From Halichoerus grypus (taxonomy: Eukaryota > Chordata > Mammalia > Carnivora > Phocidae), in assembly GCF_964656455.1 (NCBI RefSeq), contig NC_135724.1:10067414-10131413 (forward strand): a stretch of 64,000 bases of DNA. The letters are read 5' to 3'. Position numbers and translations under genes: made by a program. Below, piece after piece: positions 1-11,233 of this stretch. The notes under the pieces are model-generated. The model did not search any database and was not told the origin of the DNA. It was given only the letters and a program-made list of their open reading frames with translations. How positions within the stretch are numbered: position 1 is the stretch's first letter; each line of letters starts with the position of its first letter.

Positions 1-565
1 CATACATTCATATAATGTTTATGATACGATAAACCAGTATGTACATTCATGTGGTGAAATTGAATATTTCAGAAAGACCACTAGATGTCTCCACACTACA
101 CTTCTTGGAAAGACTCTACCAAAGAATCATGGTATGATGGAATAAATGGAGAATAATATTGACAGTGTACAAAAAGAAATGCAAACAAAATAAAATCTTT
201 TTTCAGAAAAAAAATTAAGAAATTTTATATAAGGAGGCATTCATGTTGATTTTATTTTCTCCAAAGAAATATATCCATGATAGGAAGGGTCTAAGGCCAT
301 TGTCACCGTAAATATTGGCCTTTAACAGCAATAACTGACGGATGAGTACTCCAGGGGAAGGAGTCTACAGGAGTGTGGTGCATGTTGTTACAATGAAGGA
401 TACCATATGTATTTATGGAGTTACGATTATAGCCCAGATAGAAAGGAGTAGCCTGATTTTGGGCAGGTTTGATATTCGAGGGGGTGCTGCAAAGGGGTTT
501 GGTAGGACATCAAACAGGGTCCACTGGAATAATAAAGATGGTGGCAATTTACTAGTTAATAGGGG
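1..565. other. Non-repetitive intergenic/intronic DNA
   Basis: AT-rich sequence with no repeat family I recognise and no convincing exon. The open frames on both strands across 342-743 run through the CA microsatellite that follows and have low-complexity translations, so they are not genes. Confidence 0.5.
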
Positions 566-606
566 AACACACACAGACACACAGACACACACACACACAC
601 ACACAC
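566..606. repeat. (CA)n microsatellite
   Basis: Imperfect CA dinucleotide repeat of about 40 bp, interrupted by two GACAC units. The alternating Val-Cys or Thr-His peptides predicted here are artefacts of this repeat. Confidence 0.95.
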
Positions 607-1278
607 CCATCCACATACGCAATGGAAGGACACAAGGCATAGAAGAGGAAAAGCAGGCTTGAATATGGGGAACAGATGTAGAAAGAACTAGTCAGGAAAA
701 TAAAACCATGGCAAACTATTTCGCACAAAAGAAATCTCCTCAACCACTTTCATATCATCACTCCCCTCATTCAGGTGACAGGGGTCCTGATAAACTGCAA
801 GTTTCCTCTAGACCAGCAAAAGAATCAGCATGAATAGGACAGTCCATTGCTGGGAAATAACCTAGCTACTGTCCGAAAACAGCGCCACCAACACAAAAAG
901 GCAGTTATCTTAGAAATGTCTGTATTATTTCAAACATGGGATAGGGTTTACAGGACATTTTTTAAAGCACAGAGCACTAGAAGATTCCCTCACTGCACTC
1001 CAAATGAACTGCTAGCAGAGTTAAAATCATGGATTTTAACCGGATTTTTGTCAATCTGTCATGTGTCAGAGCAGGCAGCTCATGGTTCCTTCCTCACTGT
1101 AAAAGTAAGAAACAAAATGTCTTTAAAATTATAAGCAGTGACTGAAAATCTCATTTTAAAGAATAAATGCAGAAAAAGTAACAAAGCTTTTGTTTGGAGC
1201 TTATTACAGGAATGTAAATTTCTTATATGTACAGTTATCTCAGGGCCATGTGGTTGCCAAGAAGTTTGGTATGAATTT
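607..1278. other. Single-copy non-coding DNA
   Basis: No recognised repeat, RNA gene or coding exon. A 95-codon frame at 847-1134 has no recognisable domain and no plausible splice context. Confidence 0.45.
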
Positions 1279-1485
1279 TATTATTTATTTGTTTGTTTGT
1301 TTGTTTATTTATTTATTTATTTATAAGAGAGTGCACGGGGGAGGGCCGGAGGGAGAGACTCTCAGGCAGATTCCCTGCAGGAGCCTGGAGCCAGATACTG
1401 GACTTGATCTCACAACCCATGGGATCATGACCTGAGCCAAAACCAAGAGTCAGACACTCAACCAACTGAGCCATGCAGGAAGCCC
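1279..1485 (-). mobile_element. CAN-SINE (tRNA-derived), diverged copy
   Basis: Reverse orientation. The T-rich left end (TTTG/TTTA repeats, 1281-1324) is the complement of the A-rich tail, then the GA-rich body, then the complement of the tRNA-like head (GATCATGACCTGAGCC, then CCAACTGAGCCATGCAGG). Many substitutions from the family consensus and no clear target-site duplication suggest an older copy. The promoter boxes of the head are degraded. Confidence 0.93.
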
Positions 1486-2489
1486 ATCATTTTGTTTATT
1501 TTATTTTATGATCATTTTATCACATGTGATGAATCCTATGTTTCCCTAAACTTATAAAAGGTATGTAGTCACTTATGTTTTGAACTGAAAGCATTTCTAT
1601 TGGTAGAAAGTGGACAGTCTTGAAAGGGAATCTGCCCAACATGGCATTCAAAATCTGAAGGCCTATTTCACCACTGTGACTGTAAAAATAAATTTTAAAA
1701 TTGTATTTAATAAGCCTAACTTTACTTTTATATTAACCTCATTCATAATTTCAAATTTAATGAATAACCAGAAGAATTCATCAATAATGCCAGAAAGTAT
1801 TATTTTGCTAAAGTAGCTGCTAAAAGTGAATAAGCCTCATTGTAACAAGATTCTATAAGGTATGCCAATTTCCCAATTTTCCCCACATGATATTAAATAG
1901 TTATGGGCAACAGAATGAAGGTATTGAGAAGTCATTTATAGAGATAATCTTTTCTCATGTGAATGAGGTGAAAACATTCCTCTAGACTACTCTTCTTTGT
2001 GGATTATTTTGGATGAACAGATTTGCTTACATGTTGTTTATTTCTGTTTAAGGCCACAGTCTATATGCATCACTCCAAATCCAAAGATACACAGCAATAG
2101 AAAATGAATGCAAAAAGAGAGATTGAAAACATGAAGATTCCTTAAAACATCAAAGAAGCACTGAGGATCCTTTGCTCATAGAAAAATAGAAAGCTGCTTT
2201 TCACTGTCTGCTTAGAGAATGTTGTTTTCTAGACAGAAACTGGCCATAGCCTGTGAATAGGGCCTGAACCCACCCATCCATGAACCAGCTCTGTGACAGG
2301 CTTGGGGATATCTCCAATTTTATCAGAAGACATAACTCCAAGTGGAAAATGGAAGATCTAACCCACATTAAGCATCTTAGAAAGCTGTAAGGAAGAAGGG
2401 CAATAATCCTAGAAGGAATGTCTGAGCTGACAGAAGTAACAGTAAGCAAAAACACCAGTAAACAAGTAGATAAAACCTAAAAAAAGAGT
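1486..2489. other. Single-copy non-coding DNA
   Basis: No repeat family, RNA gene or exon recognised. AT-rich throughout; short frames only. Confidence 0.4.
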
Positions 2490-2512
2490 AACAAACAAAC
2501 AAACAAACAAAA
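2490..2512. repeat. (AAAC)n short tandem repeat
   Basis: About five AAAC units in an A-rich context. Confidence 0.9.
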
Positions 2513-2593
2513 GACAGTGCTTATTACTACACCACCACCAAGAGTATCACATTTGAAGATAATTAAAAAAATATATTAAAAATGAAAAGGGAG

Positions 2594-2782
2594 GGACACG
2601 TAGGTAGCTCTATCGGTTAAGTGGCTGCCTTCTACTCTGGTTAAGATCTCGGGATTTTGGGATTGAGCCCCACATGGGGCTCCCTGCTCATCAGGGAGTC
2701 TGCTTCTCCCTTTCCCTCTTCTCCTCCCTCCCCCCAGCTTGTGCTCTCTCAATCTCTCAAATAAATAAATAAAATCTTTAAG
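2594..2782 (+). mobile_element. CAN-SINE with perfect 16-bp target-site duplication
   Basis: Forward orientation: tRNA-like head (TCGGTTAAGTGGCTGCC), CT-rich body (2705-2745) and AAATAAATAAATAAAATCTT tail. The 16-mer AAAAATGAAAAGGGAG occurs at 2578-2593 and again at 2783-2798, which marks both ends. Head substitutions such as GTAGGTAGCTC for GGTGGCTCAG suggest that the element is older than its intact duplication implies. Confidence 0.97.
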
Positions 2783-2798
2783 AAAAATGAAAAGGGAG

Positions 2799-3429
2799 CA
2801 CTACAGCATAAATAAACTTTAAAAATGACCCCCCAAAAAATCTTACTCCATATAACTACATGTCAATACATTAGGAGATTTTGCCAAAGACATAACTTTC
2901 TGAAAATAAAATAAAATTAAATTAAGAAATTAACCCATAACAACTGATTGAAGGGAGAAAAGAGCTTGAATAGGGCTACCACAAATCAATTAAATGTGAA
3001 TCATTAGATTTAAAGAAATCTTCCTACAAAATACAAGCTTGAGTTTTTATACAGATAAATGCTACCATAATCTTTCTGATAATGAAGAAGAAATAAACAT
3101 TTCCCAATCAATTATATTAAGCTATCGAACCCTTGACACAAAAGTCTCAAAAAAATATTTTAAAATTACAGGCATGCTTATCTATACACAGGTATAAAAA
3201 CCCTAAATAAAATTAAGTTTGGCAGTATATATATAAGAAAATATATTTTAACTAAGCTGTGTTTATCTTGAGAATGCAAAAGTAGTTTCACATTCTAAGA
3301 ACTAAAATATCATTCACTACAATGACATATTAAATTAACCAAAGTACCTAAACAATTCAATAGCTCCAAACAATTTCTCTTTCTTGTTAAAACTCTTAGT
3401 AAAATAGGACTAAAAGTGAATTTATCAAA
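2799..3429. other. AT-rich DNA, possibly decayed L1
   Basis: AAA-rich sequence that leads into a recognisable L1 ORF2 remnant and may be its more decayed upstream part. I could not align it to L1 by eye, so it is left unassigned. Confidence 0.3.
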
Positions 3430-4165
3430 GTCTTACACCAATTTTCATTCCTCATAGAGAAATGCTAGAAACAATTCTATTAAAAAGATATAGAAAAGGA
3501 TGCCCACTACCACTAATTCTATCCCATACTTTACTGAAATTTCTAGTCAAAGCAATAACAGAAGAAAATGATTTAAGGGACTTCTCCATTGGAGTGAAAA
3601 AACCAAAACTTCCTATAGTTGCAAATACATAGAAGTGTTTTCAAAACTTAAAGATAGTTTAATGATATTAGTGATAAATATATATACATATAAACATACA
3701 CATTTGTATATATATATAATGTATGTATATAATATGTGTATATATGTATATATGCATATACAACCTTTCTATACATAAGCAAAAAACTTTTAGAAAAATA
3801 ATTTTAATAAAGATAGCAAATCTAATAGCAACAGCAAGGAAAAAAGTGATAATACAAATAAAATGTATCTGAAAATATTACAGTGATAGATTTGCCAGAA
3901 CCTTTTGGAAACAAATATAAAAATTTTATAATACATTAAATAAGAGCTAAATATTTGAGAAGGTATATGCAAATATATGTAGAAATATTATATCACAGAT
4001 ACGATCCATCTTTCCAAATTTATCTGTATATTTAATGCAATTCCAATAAAAATATGATAGATACCAACAAGCATATTTTAAAATTATATAGATGAACAAA
4101 TAGCTGAGAATAGCCAAAATATTTCTCAAGAATATGAACAAACTGTATTTCCTAACACATATAAA
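3430..4165 (+). mobile_element. Decayed L1 remnant, ORF2-derived
   Basis: Two patches resemble L1 ORF2. At 3495-3650, AAGGATGCCCACTACCACTA and the following TTTCTAGTCAAAGCAATA match the reverse-transcriptase stretch encoding the QGCPLSPLLF-type segment. At 4030-4130, TTTAATGCAATTCCAATAAA and AATAGCCAAAATATTTCT match the segment just downstream. An AT-repeat expansion lies between them at about 3680-3770. No reading frame survives. Confidence 0.55.
3678..3772. repeat. AT/GT-rich simple repeat
   Basis: Alternating TA and TG purine-pyrimidine steps (TATATATACATATAAACATA and similar), apparently expanded inside the decayed L1. Confidence 0.8.
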
Positions 4166-4618
4166 CACATACCTTAACATGTATTTATAGAATGTAAATC
4201 TACAGTGTGGTTTGGGTACGCAAATTGACCACCTAAGGAACAGAGAGGCCTCCCATATATGAGGAGGTGATATATGGAAGAAGAAACTTGAATTGCTCAC
4301 AAAAATATAAAAAGATTCTCAAATCTACATTAAATTATTACTTCATTGTACCATAATTTCACAAATCTTAAGGATTTTGATGGATTATTTTTTTATTACA
4401 AAGCAAATGTATTGCACTTTAAACACACACATACCTACAGGTAGATACATGCATCTATCTATGCATAAACATCTATTTTGATTTTTTGGTTAATATTTTC
4501 CTGATTAATATTTTTAAATTTTTTTATTTTTAATGATATGAAATAGTCATGCCTTATGTTTACCTTTTTTCAAAGTATCTAGTTAGATTTATTCCATCTT
4601 TTAAAAATCTAATTTGAT

Positions 4619-5927
4619 GACACTGGACCACTTTCTTACACCAGACACAAAAATAAACTCAAAATGGATCAAAGACCTAAATGTGAGACCTGAAACCATA
4701 AATATCCTAGGAGAGAACAAAGGCAGTCACTTCTCTAACAACAGCTGTAGCAATATTTTTCTAGATGTCTCCTGAGGCAAGGGAAATAAAAGCAAAAATA
4801 AACTATCGGAACCATGTCAAAATAAAAAGCTTCTGCACAGCAAAGGCAACAATCAACAAAACTAAAAGGCAACTCACTGGATGGGAGGAGATATTTGTAA
4901 ATGACATATCCAATAAAGGGTTAGTATCCAACATATATAAAGAACTGATACAATGCAATACCCCAAAAATAATCCGATTAAAAATGGGAAAAAATATGGA
5001 CAGACATTTCTCTGAAGAAGACATACATATGGCCAACAGACACATGAAAATATGCTCAACAGATACATGAAAAGATCACTCATTATAGGGGCAATGTAAA
5101 TAAAAACTATATCACCTCATATCTGTCAGGATGGCTAAAATCAAAAATATAAGAAACAAATGTTGGTGAGGATGTGGAGAAAAAGAAACTCATGCACTGT
5201 TGGTGGGAATGCAAACTAGTACAGCCACTGTGGAAAACAGTATGGAGGTTCCTCAGAAAGTTAAAAATAGAACTACCCTTCAAGCCAGTGATCACACTAC
5301 TGGATATTTACCCAAACAATACAAAAACACTAATTCAAAGGGATACATGTACCCCTATGTTGATTGCAGTATTATTTATGATAGCCAAATTATGGAAGCA
5401 GCCCAAGTGTCTGTTGATAGATGAATGGATAATGAAGAAGTGGTATACATATATATACACAATGGCATATTATTCAGCCATAAAAAAGAATGAAATCTTG
5501 GCATTTGGAACAACATGGATGGAACTAGAAAGTATACTGCTAAGCAAAAAAAGTCAGTCAGAGAAAAGGAAATACCATATTGTTTCACTCATATGTGGAA
5601 TTTAAGAAATAAAACAAACAAGCAAAGGAAAAAAGAGAAAGAGACAAACCAAGAAATGGACTCTTAACTATAGAGAGCAAACCAATGATTCATAGTGGGG
5701 AGGTGGGTGAGGGGATGGATGAAATAGGTGATGGCAATTAAGGAGTTCAGGTGTAGTGATGAGCACTGGGTGATGTATGGAATTGTTGAATCACTATATT
5801 GTATACTGGAAAAATATAACAGTGTGTGCTAACTATACTGGAATTAAAATAAAATAAAATACAAATTTAAAAAATATATTAAAATAAAAGAAAACTATAT
5901 CCTGGAATTTAGAAAATAAACAAAAAT
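4619..5927 (+). mobile_element. 5'-truncated carnivore L1 with perfect 20-bp TSD
   Basis: A 1.3-kb L1 containing only the end of ORF2 and the 3' UTR. The 20-mer TTTTAAAAATCTAATTTGAT lies immediately before it (4599-4618) and after its A-rich tail (5928-5947), so both ends are fixed by target-primed reverse transcription. The body starts at GACACTGGACCACTTTC, runs through the C-terminal ORF2 code and reaches the carnivore 3' UTR (AGGGGATGGATGAAATAGG, then GAGCACTGGGTGATGTATGG). The tail is unusual: a second diverged copy of the last 35 or so bases of the element lies at 5889-5926. Confidence 0.95.
4641..5605 (+). pseudogene. L1 ORF2 C-terminal remnant, frameshifted
   Basis: Residual coding sequence for the C-terminal part of the L1 ORF2 protein (endonuclease/reverse transcriptase; the endonuclease and RT domains are absent because of 5' truncation). 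Frame 1 is open at 4765-5070 and frame 2 at 5174-5605, so at least one frameshift separates them. The second segment (143 codons) contains [17 protein letters not shown], an IYPNNTK segment, DEWIMKKWYTYIYTMAYYSA and ends in SLICGI at the canonical ORF2 stop, all family hallmarks. It cannot encode an active enzyme. Its long open frame reflects youth of the insertion, not host function. Confidence 0.9.
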
Positions 5928-6179
5928 TTTTAAAAATCTAATTTGATACTTATTGTAAGAGTTCAGTGTAATTTATTAAGGATTATTGCAATTAACATTT
6001 ACAAAATTTTAGTCCTATAGGATTTATGAATAGTAAGGAATAATTGTAACATCTTGGTAAGTTTAAACATAATAATAATAAACCACACACATATAAACCA
6101 AGAAGTAAAAGTGTGATAAAGTTTCTACAACTGTTGAATCTGTGGTTTCCTTCCTAGTTTCAACTCCTGCCTCCCAAAC

Positions 6180-6560
6180 ATTGATAAACTCTAGCTTGAT
6201 TTTGTTTTTATCATGCTCTTCATTTATAAAGTTTTTACAAATGTATGTATCCCTTAATTATATATTGTGTTGATTTCTTATTTTAAAGATTTATTCATCA
6301 TGTGTATCATGTTTAAAAAAATTAACTCAAGTTTAATATTTTTGATATCCAATTATAATGTACTATATAGTGTACTTTGTTATTTAATGCTGATAATACC
6401 TCTTTCGTGATATACTGTAATGTATTAATATTTTATTTAATTGATGAACATTTGATTAGTTACCCATTTTCCCTCATATTCTGAATAATGCTGCTACATA
6501 TATTCTTGTATGTGGGGTCTATACGCAATAGTACTTCTAACATTTGTATCTATGATATAC
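6180..6560 (-). mobile_element. Possible ancient L1 3'-UTR remnant
   Basis: Patches such as GATGAACATTTGATTAGTTA and TCTGAATAATGCTGCTACAT resemble the reverse complement of old mammalian L1 3' UTRs (forms near GATGGACATTTGGGTTG and AATAATGCTGCTATGAAC). Highly diverged, with no visible boundaries. Confidence 0.4.
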
Positions 6561-7974
6561 ATATTAAAAAGAAACTATTTCTTAGCCTCAAGGCCAGTGT
6601 AATTATCCATACATGCAGTGCCTTACAAAACCAGTTTTGTGCCACATAGTGTTTCCATACATATATAATATATACATAATATAGAGAGCCCTGCACTCAA
6701 AATAATCATTTAGAACACAAAAACATTTACAAGTAATGTCTGCTTTTAAGTCCCAGAATCTATAACAAACTTAAAAGAATTTATAAGAAAGAAGCAATCA
6801 CATGCAAACACAATTACATAAAAAAATTAACAATTAAAAAATTCTTAAAGTAACAACATATAGAGCAAGTTGATACTAAAAAATGACACCTCTAAGTATA
6901 AAATGGTTTTAAAAATCAACTAGAATGTAAATTAAAGAAATGTTTTTTTTAACAGAATGATACTGAAAACATTATGCATCTAAATTTGTGGGAAGAAATT
7001 TAATTGTCTTTTAGACTGAATATGTAACTTTATGATAAAACAAAATATTTATTAATGTATTATAAAACAAAACAATAACAAAATTAAAAGAAGTAAGTCT
7101 TTGATTTGAGAACCTAGAAAGAAGAATAGAATGATCCCCAAAGATTACTATGTAGGAAATAATCTTTAAAAAGTGTGGAAATTAATGAAATAACAAAGAT
7201 GTTCACAAACAAGGGGTGAAACTCGAAAGTGCATTCTTAAAGAGAATGATTACTTGAAGTGTTTGACAGGCCATATCAAGGAAGAAAGAGAAAAGGGATT
7301 CTGACTTCCACAATACCCTACGCCAATGGAACAGGACCCCACTCCTTCCTAGCCTAAACAATCTCTTATCTCTAGTTAACCTGTTCTCAATTAATCTTCA
7401 CAAACATATAACATGATTCTTAAACCCACTTCAGAATAGCACTCATTTTTAACACTGAATAAAATTTAAGAAAAGAATAATAGTCATAAATTGGGTTTGT
7501 TTTTAGAACTCAGGCGTATATGTTTGTGCTGGTATATTGGACCAATTTTTGACTGGTAGCAAAAGCAGACAGTTATATGGATATTAAACTTTGGGTGAAC
7601 AGTTTGGCTAGAAAGTCCGGAAGAGGACAGGACCAAAGAATGTGGAATGGATATCTGAAGGGAAGCTGGGCATTTGGTGGTTTTACCTCACTGCAGGCAA
7701 AAGTCCAGAGCACAATTGTTGCAGAGAGAGCAGTCTTAATTTAAAATATTGATCCACAAGAGGATTAAAAAAAAAGATGATTAATGGTACTTCTGTCAGT
7801 TGCATATTTGGTGCTAGGCAGTGTATTCCCTTCATACTTTAGACTCCTATTTTACAGATCCCAGAAATGATGTGTTTTCTCCTGCAATGCCTTTTCCTTT
7901 TTATTTTATTAAGATCATATTATTTTTATATCTTTTTATATCAGTTCCCTCCACGATAGCAAAGGCTTATGAGT
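6561..7974. other. AT-rich non-coding DNA, no feature seen
   Basis: No repeat family, RNA gene or exon recognised in this stretch. There are many poly-A and poly-T runs and only short frames. Confidence 0.4.
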
Positions 7975-8134
7975 TTTTTCTTTCTTTCTCTTTCCTTCCT
8001 TCCTTCCTTCCTTCCTTCCTTCCTTCCTTCCTTCCTTCCTTCCTTCCTTCCTTCCTTCTTCCTGTCTTTCTTTCCCCCTTTCCTCCTTCCTTGCCCCTCC
8101 CTACACCCCTCTCTCACCTTTCTTTCTTTCTTTT
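7975..8134. repeat. Polypyrimidine tract with (TTCC)n core
   Basis: About 160 bp almost entirely C and T on the + strand, with some 17-18 consecutive TTCC/CCTT units at 7992-8062 flanked by TTTC, TTCCC and CCCTCTCTC variants. Homopurine-homopyrimidine mirror repeats of this length can form triplex (H-DNA) in vitro. The 119-codon frame through it encodes a run of SFLPSFLP and is an artefact. Confidence 0.97.
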
Positions 8135-8567
8135 AAAAATTTTCTCCCAAATATACAGAAACAAAAAGAGATCCATCTGAATTACATTTTCACAGGTCTG
8201 TGAGGGGAAGTGATCAATACCATCAAATCTATGAGGTCAGGGAACTGAACCAGTTAACAAGTAAAGGAAGGTGTCTGGAAAGTCCCTTGAGAGTGCTCCA
8301 CGTGGCAAAGGGCAGGTGCTTGGGAAGCACAAGAGCCAAACTGGAATCTGGCTTTTTTACTTTCTGTTTGGCCTGGAGTAAATCTCTTTTCTCACTGCAT
8401 TATCTTCATTAAAAAATATAGGAAGGGCAAATTTGCTTTGCTAGATTGTTGTGAGATTAGATAATTTATGTGTAAAGTTTTTGGCATATAGCAGTCCCTC
8501 AAACCACTATACATCAAATTCCTTTTTCTCTTATGTTCACTTGTTCTTGCATCCTCAAAGCTCCTTA
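8135..8567. other. Single-copy DNA between two pyrimidine tracts
   Basis: No recognised repeat or exon. Moderate GC compared with the surroundings. Confidence 0.4.
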
Positions 8568-8668
8568 TTTTCTTCCTCCTTCCCTCCCTGCCTCCTTCCT
8601 TCCTTCCTCTTTTTTTTCTTCCCTTCATTTTCCTTCTCTTTTCTCCCTCTCTTCTTTTCCTTTGTTCC
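8568..8668. repeat. Second polypyrimidine tract
   Basis: About 100 bp of imperfect TTCC, CCCT and TTTC units. The minus-strand frame across it encodes only Lys/Arg/Glu/Gly and is a low-complexity artefact. Confidence 0.93.
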
Positions 8669-8800
8669 ATCTCTGTTTTTCTTTTGGGCAGCCTAATGTA
8701 CCTCAATAATTTCTTTTGCAAAATGGATGAATATCAGAATCCACAGAATTTGCATGAAGTTTGAAAAATACATTTGATGGAGTTAAGTTTTGTTAGTATT

Positions 8801-8813
8801 TGTGTGTGTGTGT
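8801..8813. repeat. Short (TG)n tract
   Basis: Six TG units just upstream of the L1 3'-UTR remnant. Confidence 0.8.
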
Positions 8814-8839
8814 ATTGTGTTATGCTGTACATATGTGAT

Positions 8840-9175
8840 GTAACTACAGAATGTGGGGTTCTTCAGGTCAAAGGGTACAAACTTTAAGTTGTAAGTGAAT
8901 AAGTTCTAGGATCTAAGGTACAGTGTGGTGGTTATAGTTAATAATTCCATATCTTATACTTGAAACTTGCTGAGAATACATGTTACGTGTTCTCACCACA
9001 CACACACACACACACAACATAGTAACTATGTGAAGTGATAGATGTGTTTATTAACTTGGTTGTGGCAGTCACTTCAAAATGTATACATGTATGAAATCAT
9101 CATGTCATACAACCCAAATTATTCAATTTTTATTTGTCAATCATACTTCAATAAAACTGGAAAAAATAAAATAAG
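8840..9175 (+). mobile_element. Old L1 3'-UTR fragment
   Basis: GTACAGTGTGGTGGTTATAG, ATATCTTATACTTGAAACTT and AAATGTATACATGTATGAAA, followed by the terminal CTTCAATAAAACTGGAAAA, match the 3' UTR of old mammalian L1 (L1MA/L1MB type). A (CA)n tract sits inside it at 8996-9016. Only the last 340 bp or so are present; no coding part. Confidence 0.75.
8996..9016. repeat. (CA)n microsatellite in L1 3' UTR
   Basis: About ten CA units within the L1 remnant. Confidence 0.9.
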
Positions 9176-9280
9176 ATGTATGCCCATGAAAAAAAAAGAA
9201 CAATAACTAAAAAAATAAATGGTTTTAGTGTGCGTTCAGTGTTTTGTTTTGCAAGATGTATTGCATCAACAGCCAATTTG

Positions 9281-9468
9281 TTTTTTTTTTTTTAAAGATT
9301 TTATTTATTTATTTGAGAGAGAGAGAGCACAAGAGGAGGGAGGGTCAGAATTGGAGAAGCAGACTCCCTGCTGAGCATGGAGCCCAATGCGGGACTCAAT
9401 CCAGGGACTCCAGGATCATGACCTGAGCCGAAGGCAGTCGCTTAACCAACTGAGCCACCCGGGCGCCC
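9281..9468 (-). mobile_element. Young CAN-SINE with 14-bp TSD
   Basis: Reverse orientation: poly-T and TTAAAGATTTTATTTATTTA left end, GA-rich body, then the complement of the tRNA-like head ending CCACCCGGGCGCCCC. The target-site duplication CAACAGCCAATTTG occurs at 9267-9280 and 9469-9482. The head is close to consensus, including the CpGs of the GGGCGCCC end, which argues for a recent insertion. Confidence 0.98.
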
Positions 9469-9482
9469 CAACAGCCAATTTG

Positions 9483-11171
9483 TTGTTGCAGTTGTTTTAA
9501 TGTAGTATATTTGCTTGACTCCTTAGTTGCTTTCTTTGGAAAGTGAATTCTCAAAATTCTTAATTGGTAAAAAAGCATAGTAATATCTACCTTATGAGAT
9601 TTTTTAATCTAAATCTTTGCTCCTATTTTTCATGATTTGGCATAGTGTCTGATGGCACAAGAAATTTGATAGATCTGGGGGCAAACAAATGCTCAGGAAT
9701 GTTGTTACAAGTGATAGCATGTTATCCGAAGCTCCAGCTTTAAGGTAGCTCCAGCCCACACGTACCAGGCTGGAGGATCAACATCACCAAGGTGAAAGCT
9801 TGGGGGTTACTGTCGTAACTGCTGAGGAATTTCTTTCTCCTGACCCTGCTCTTGGTTCACTGCTTTATTGTTCACTTTTGCATGTGGTTTCTGCTTAGCT
9901 TTTCCAGCTCTGCAGTAGAACCACCCATTTGCTTCTGGCGACCACACTTCAGCTCTAGTCTGACTCTTTAGTTTGGGATACTACTTCAGGCGTGATGCCA
10001 TGAAATGAAACCCAAAAGTAAGGACCTTATGCTTTCCCCTTTTAGTAGGGACAGGAAAAAGCCCAGTTGAGGGCCCAGATCACATAGATGCTGATGTGTT
10101 GAACATCTCAAATATAATTTACCTACTTGGGTTCCAAAGAAATTCAAAAAACATTACAAGGATGAAGACTGCCCAGAAAGACCCCAATTCATATATACTG
10201 TTGGTCTTTATTGTCAAGAATTTGTATTCCAAACAACTTCATAAGGTGCCAGAATAGGAGTTTATATCAAAGAAAAAAAAATAGGAGTTAAACAAAAGTT
10301 ACTTGATTTCTTAATGTAGTATAACCATATTTTCAAAGAAAATATTTGTTTCAGCTAAATCTCTATTAAATTCATATATTTCAAACTCAAAACTTTTGAG
10401 TTGATCTATAAGACAGCTTTGACTTGATTTATATGACAGGGTACAAATAATGCATTTCGATAACTCCAGACATGGTTCTCTTTCTTTACTCATTATTTTT
10501 AACATCTCTAGATATGTGGGGCCTGATGTAAGAGGAAGAGAATACAAACTTAATGAAATAAATGCTCTAATGGCTCTTTTTGACACAAAGGTTATGAGAG
10601 GTAAAGATATACAGAATACAGTGAGAGCACTTATATAGAAATTATAAGTCGGGAGCCAAGAAAATTTCTCCCATGATGAATTAGCATTGTATAACATGCA
10701 TAGGTGTGTCAAATAATTTAAGATAATGAGGACAGTGGTGCTTCAAGAATTCTTATTTTTTCAAGAAGAACAAAACTTTTAATTTGAAACTATTATATCA
10801 CCTTTTCATCCTCTGGTGCTATATTAACCTTTAAAAATTATCACATAAAATAAAATATACTTTTATGCAACTGAAATGGGGAAATTTTATCTCCTTTTTA
10901 TGAAAACCATGGTTATTATTTTTAAATGATTTTAATCCACAGATATCTTTAAAATATTGGGAAGGAACCATTTGCTTGTCAGATTAATAACATGTTCGAA
11001 TACTTCCTTGGGCACATCTAGTATATCCCCCATATCTTCCTTCATATAGCATGCTGCAGCTGTTGACTCATGATCCTATACAATTTATCAAAAAGTGAAA
11101 AGATGCATGTTGTTCAGAAACTGGAAAAATAAGTACTTCTGGTCTGTTTATACCTTTAATATATAGCCTAC
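9483..11171. other. Single-copy non-coding DNA
   Basis: No recognised repeat family. The part at 9700-10090 has higher GC than its surroundings but no splice-bounded coding frame. A 133-codon minus-strand frame at 10311-10712 has no recognisable domain, and a 62-codon plus-strand frame overlaps it. Neither can be supported as a gene. Confidence 0.4.
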
Positions 11172-11233
11172 AACTAAGTGTCTTAACTGAAGGAATTTTG
11201 ATAACTAAGTGTCTTAGGTGAAGGAATTTTGAT
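11172..11233. repeat. 31-bp tandem duplication
   Basis: Two adjacent 31-bp copies (11172-11202 and 11203-11233) that begin AACTAAGTGTCTTA and end GAAGGAATTTTGAT, with two mismatches. A small recent local duplication in otherwise single-copy DNA. Confidence 0.95.

Noticed and set aside
413..743. Cys/Val-rich minus-strand peptides
   Set aside because: Translation of the CA microsatellite at 566-606.
5174..5605. 143-codon frame that looks strongly protein-like
   Set aside because: It is the C-terminus of L1 ORF2 in a truncated retroposon, not a host gene.
7821..8180. 119-codon frame with SFLPSFLP repeats
   Set aside because: Translation of the TTCC repeat.
8392..8721. Lys/Arg/Glu-rich 109-codon frame resembling a nuclear protein
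   Set aside because: Translation of the purine strand of a polypyrimidine tract.
10311..10712. 133-codon minus-strand frame
   Set aside because: No domain, no homology recognised, no splice or promoter context. Frames of this length occur by chance in 64 kb of AT-rich DNA.
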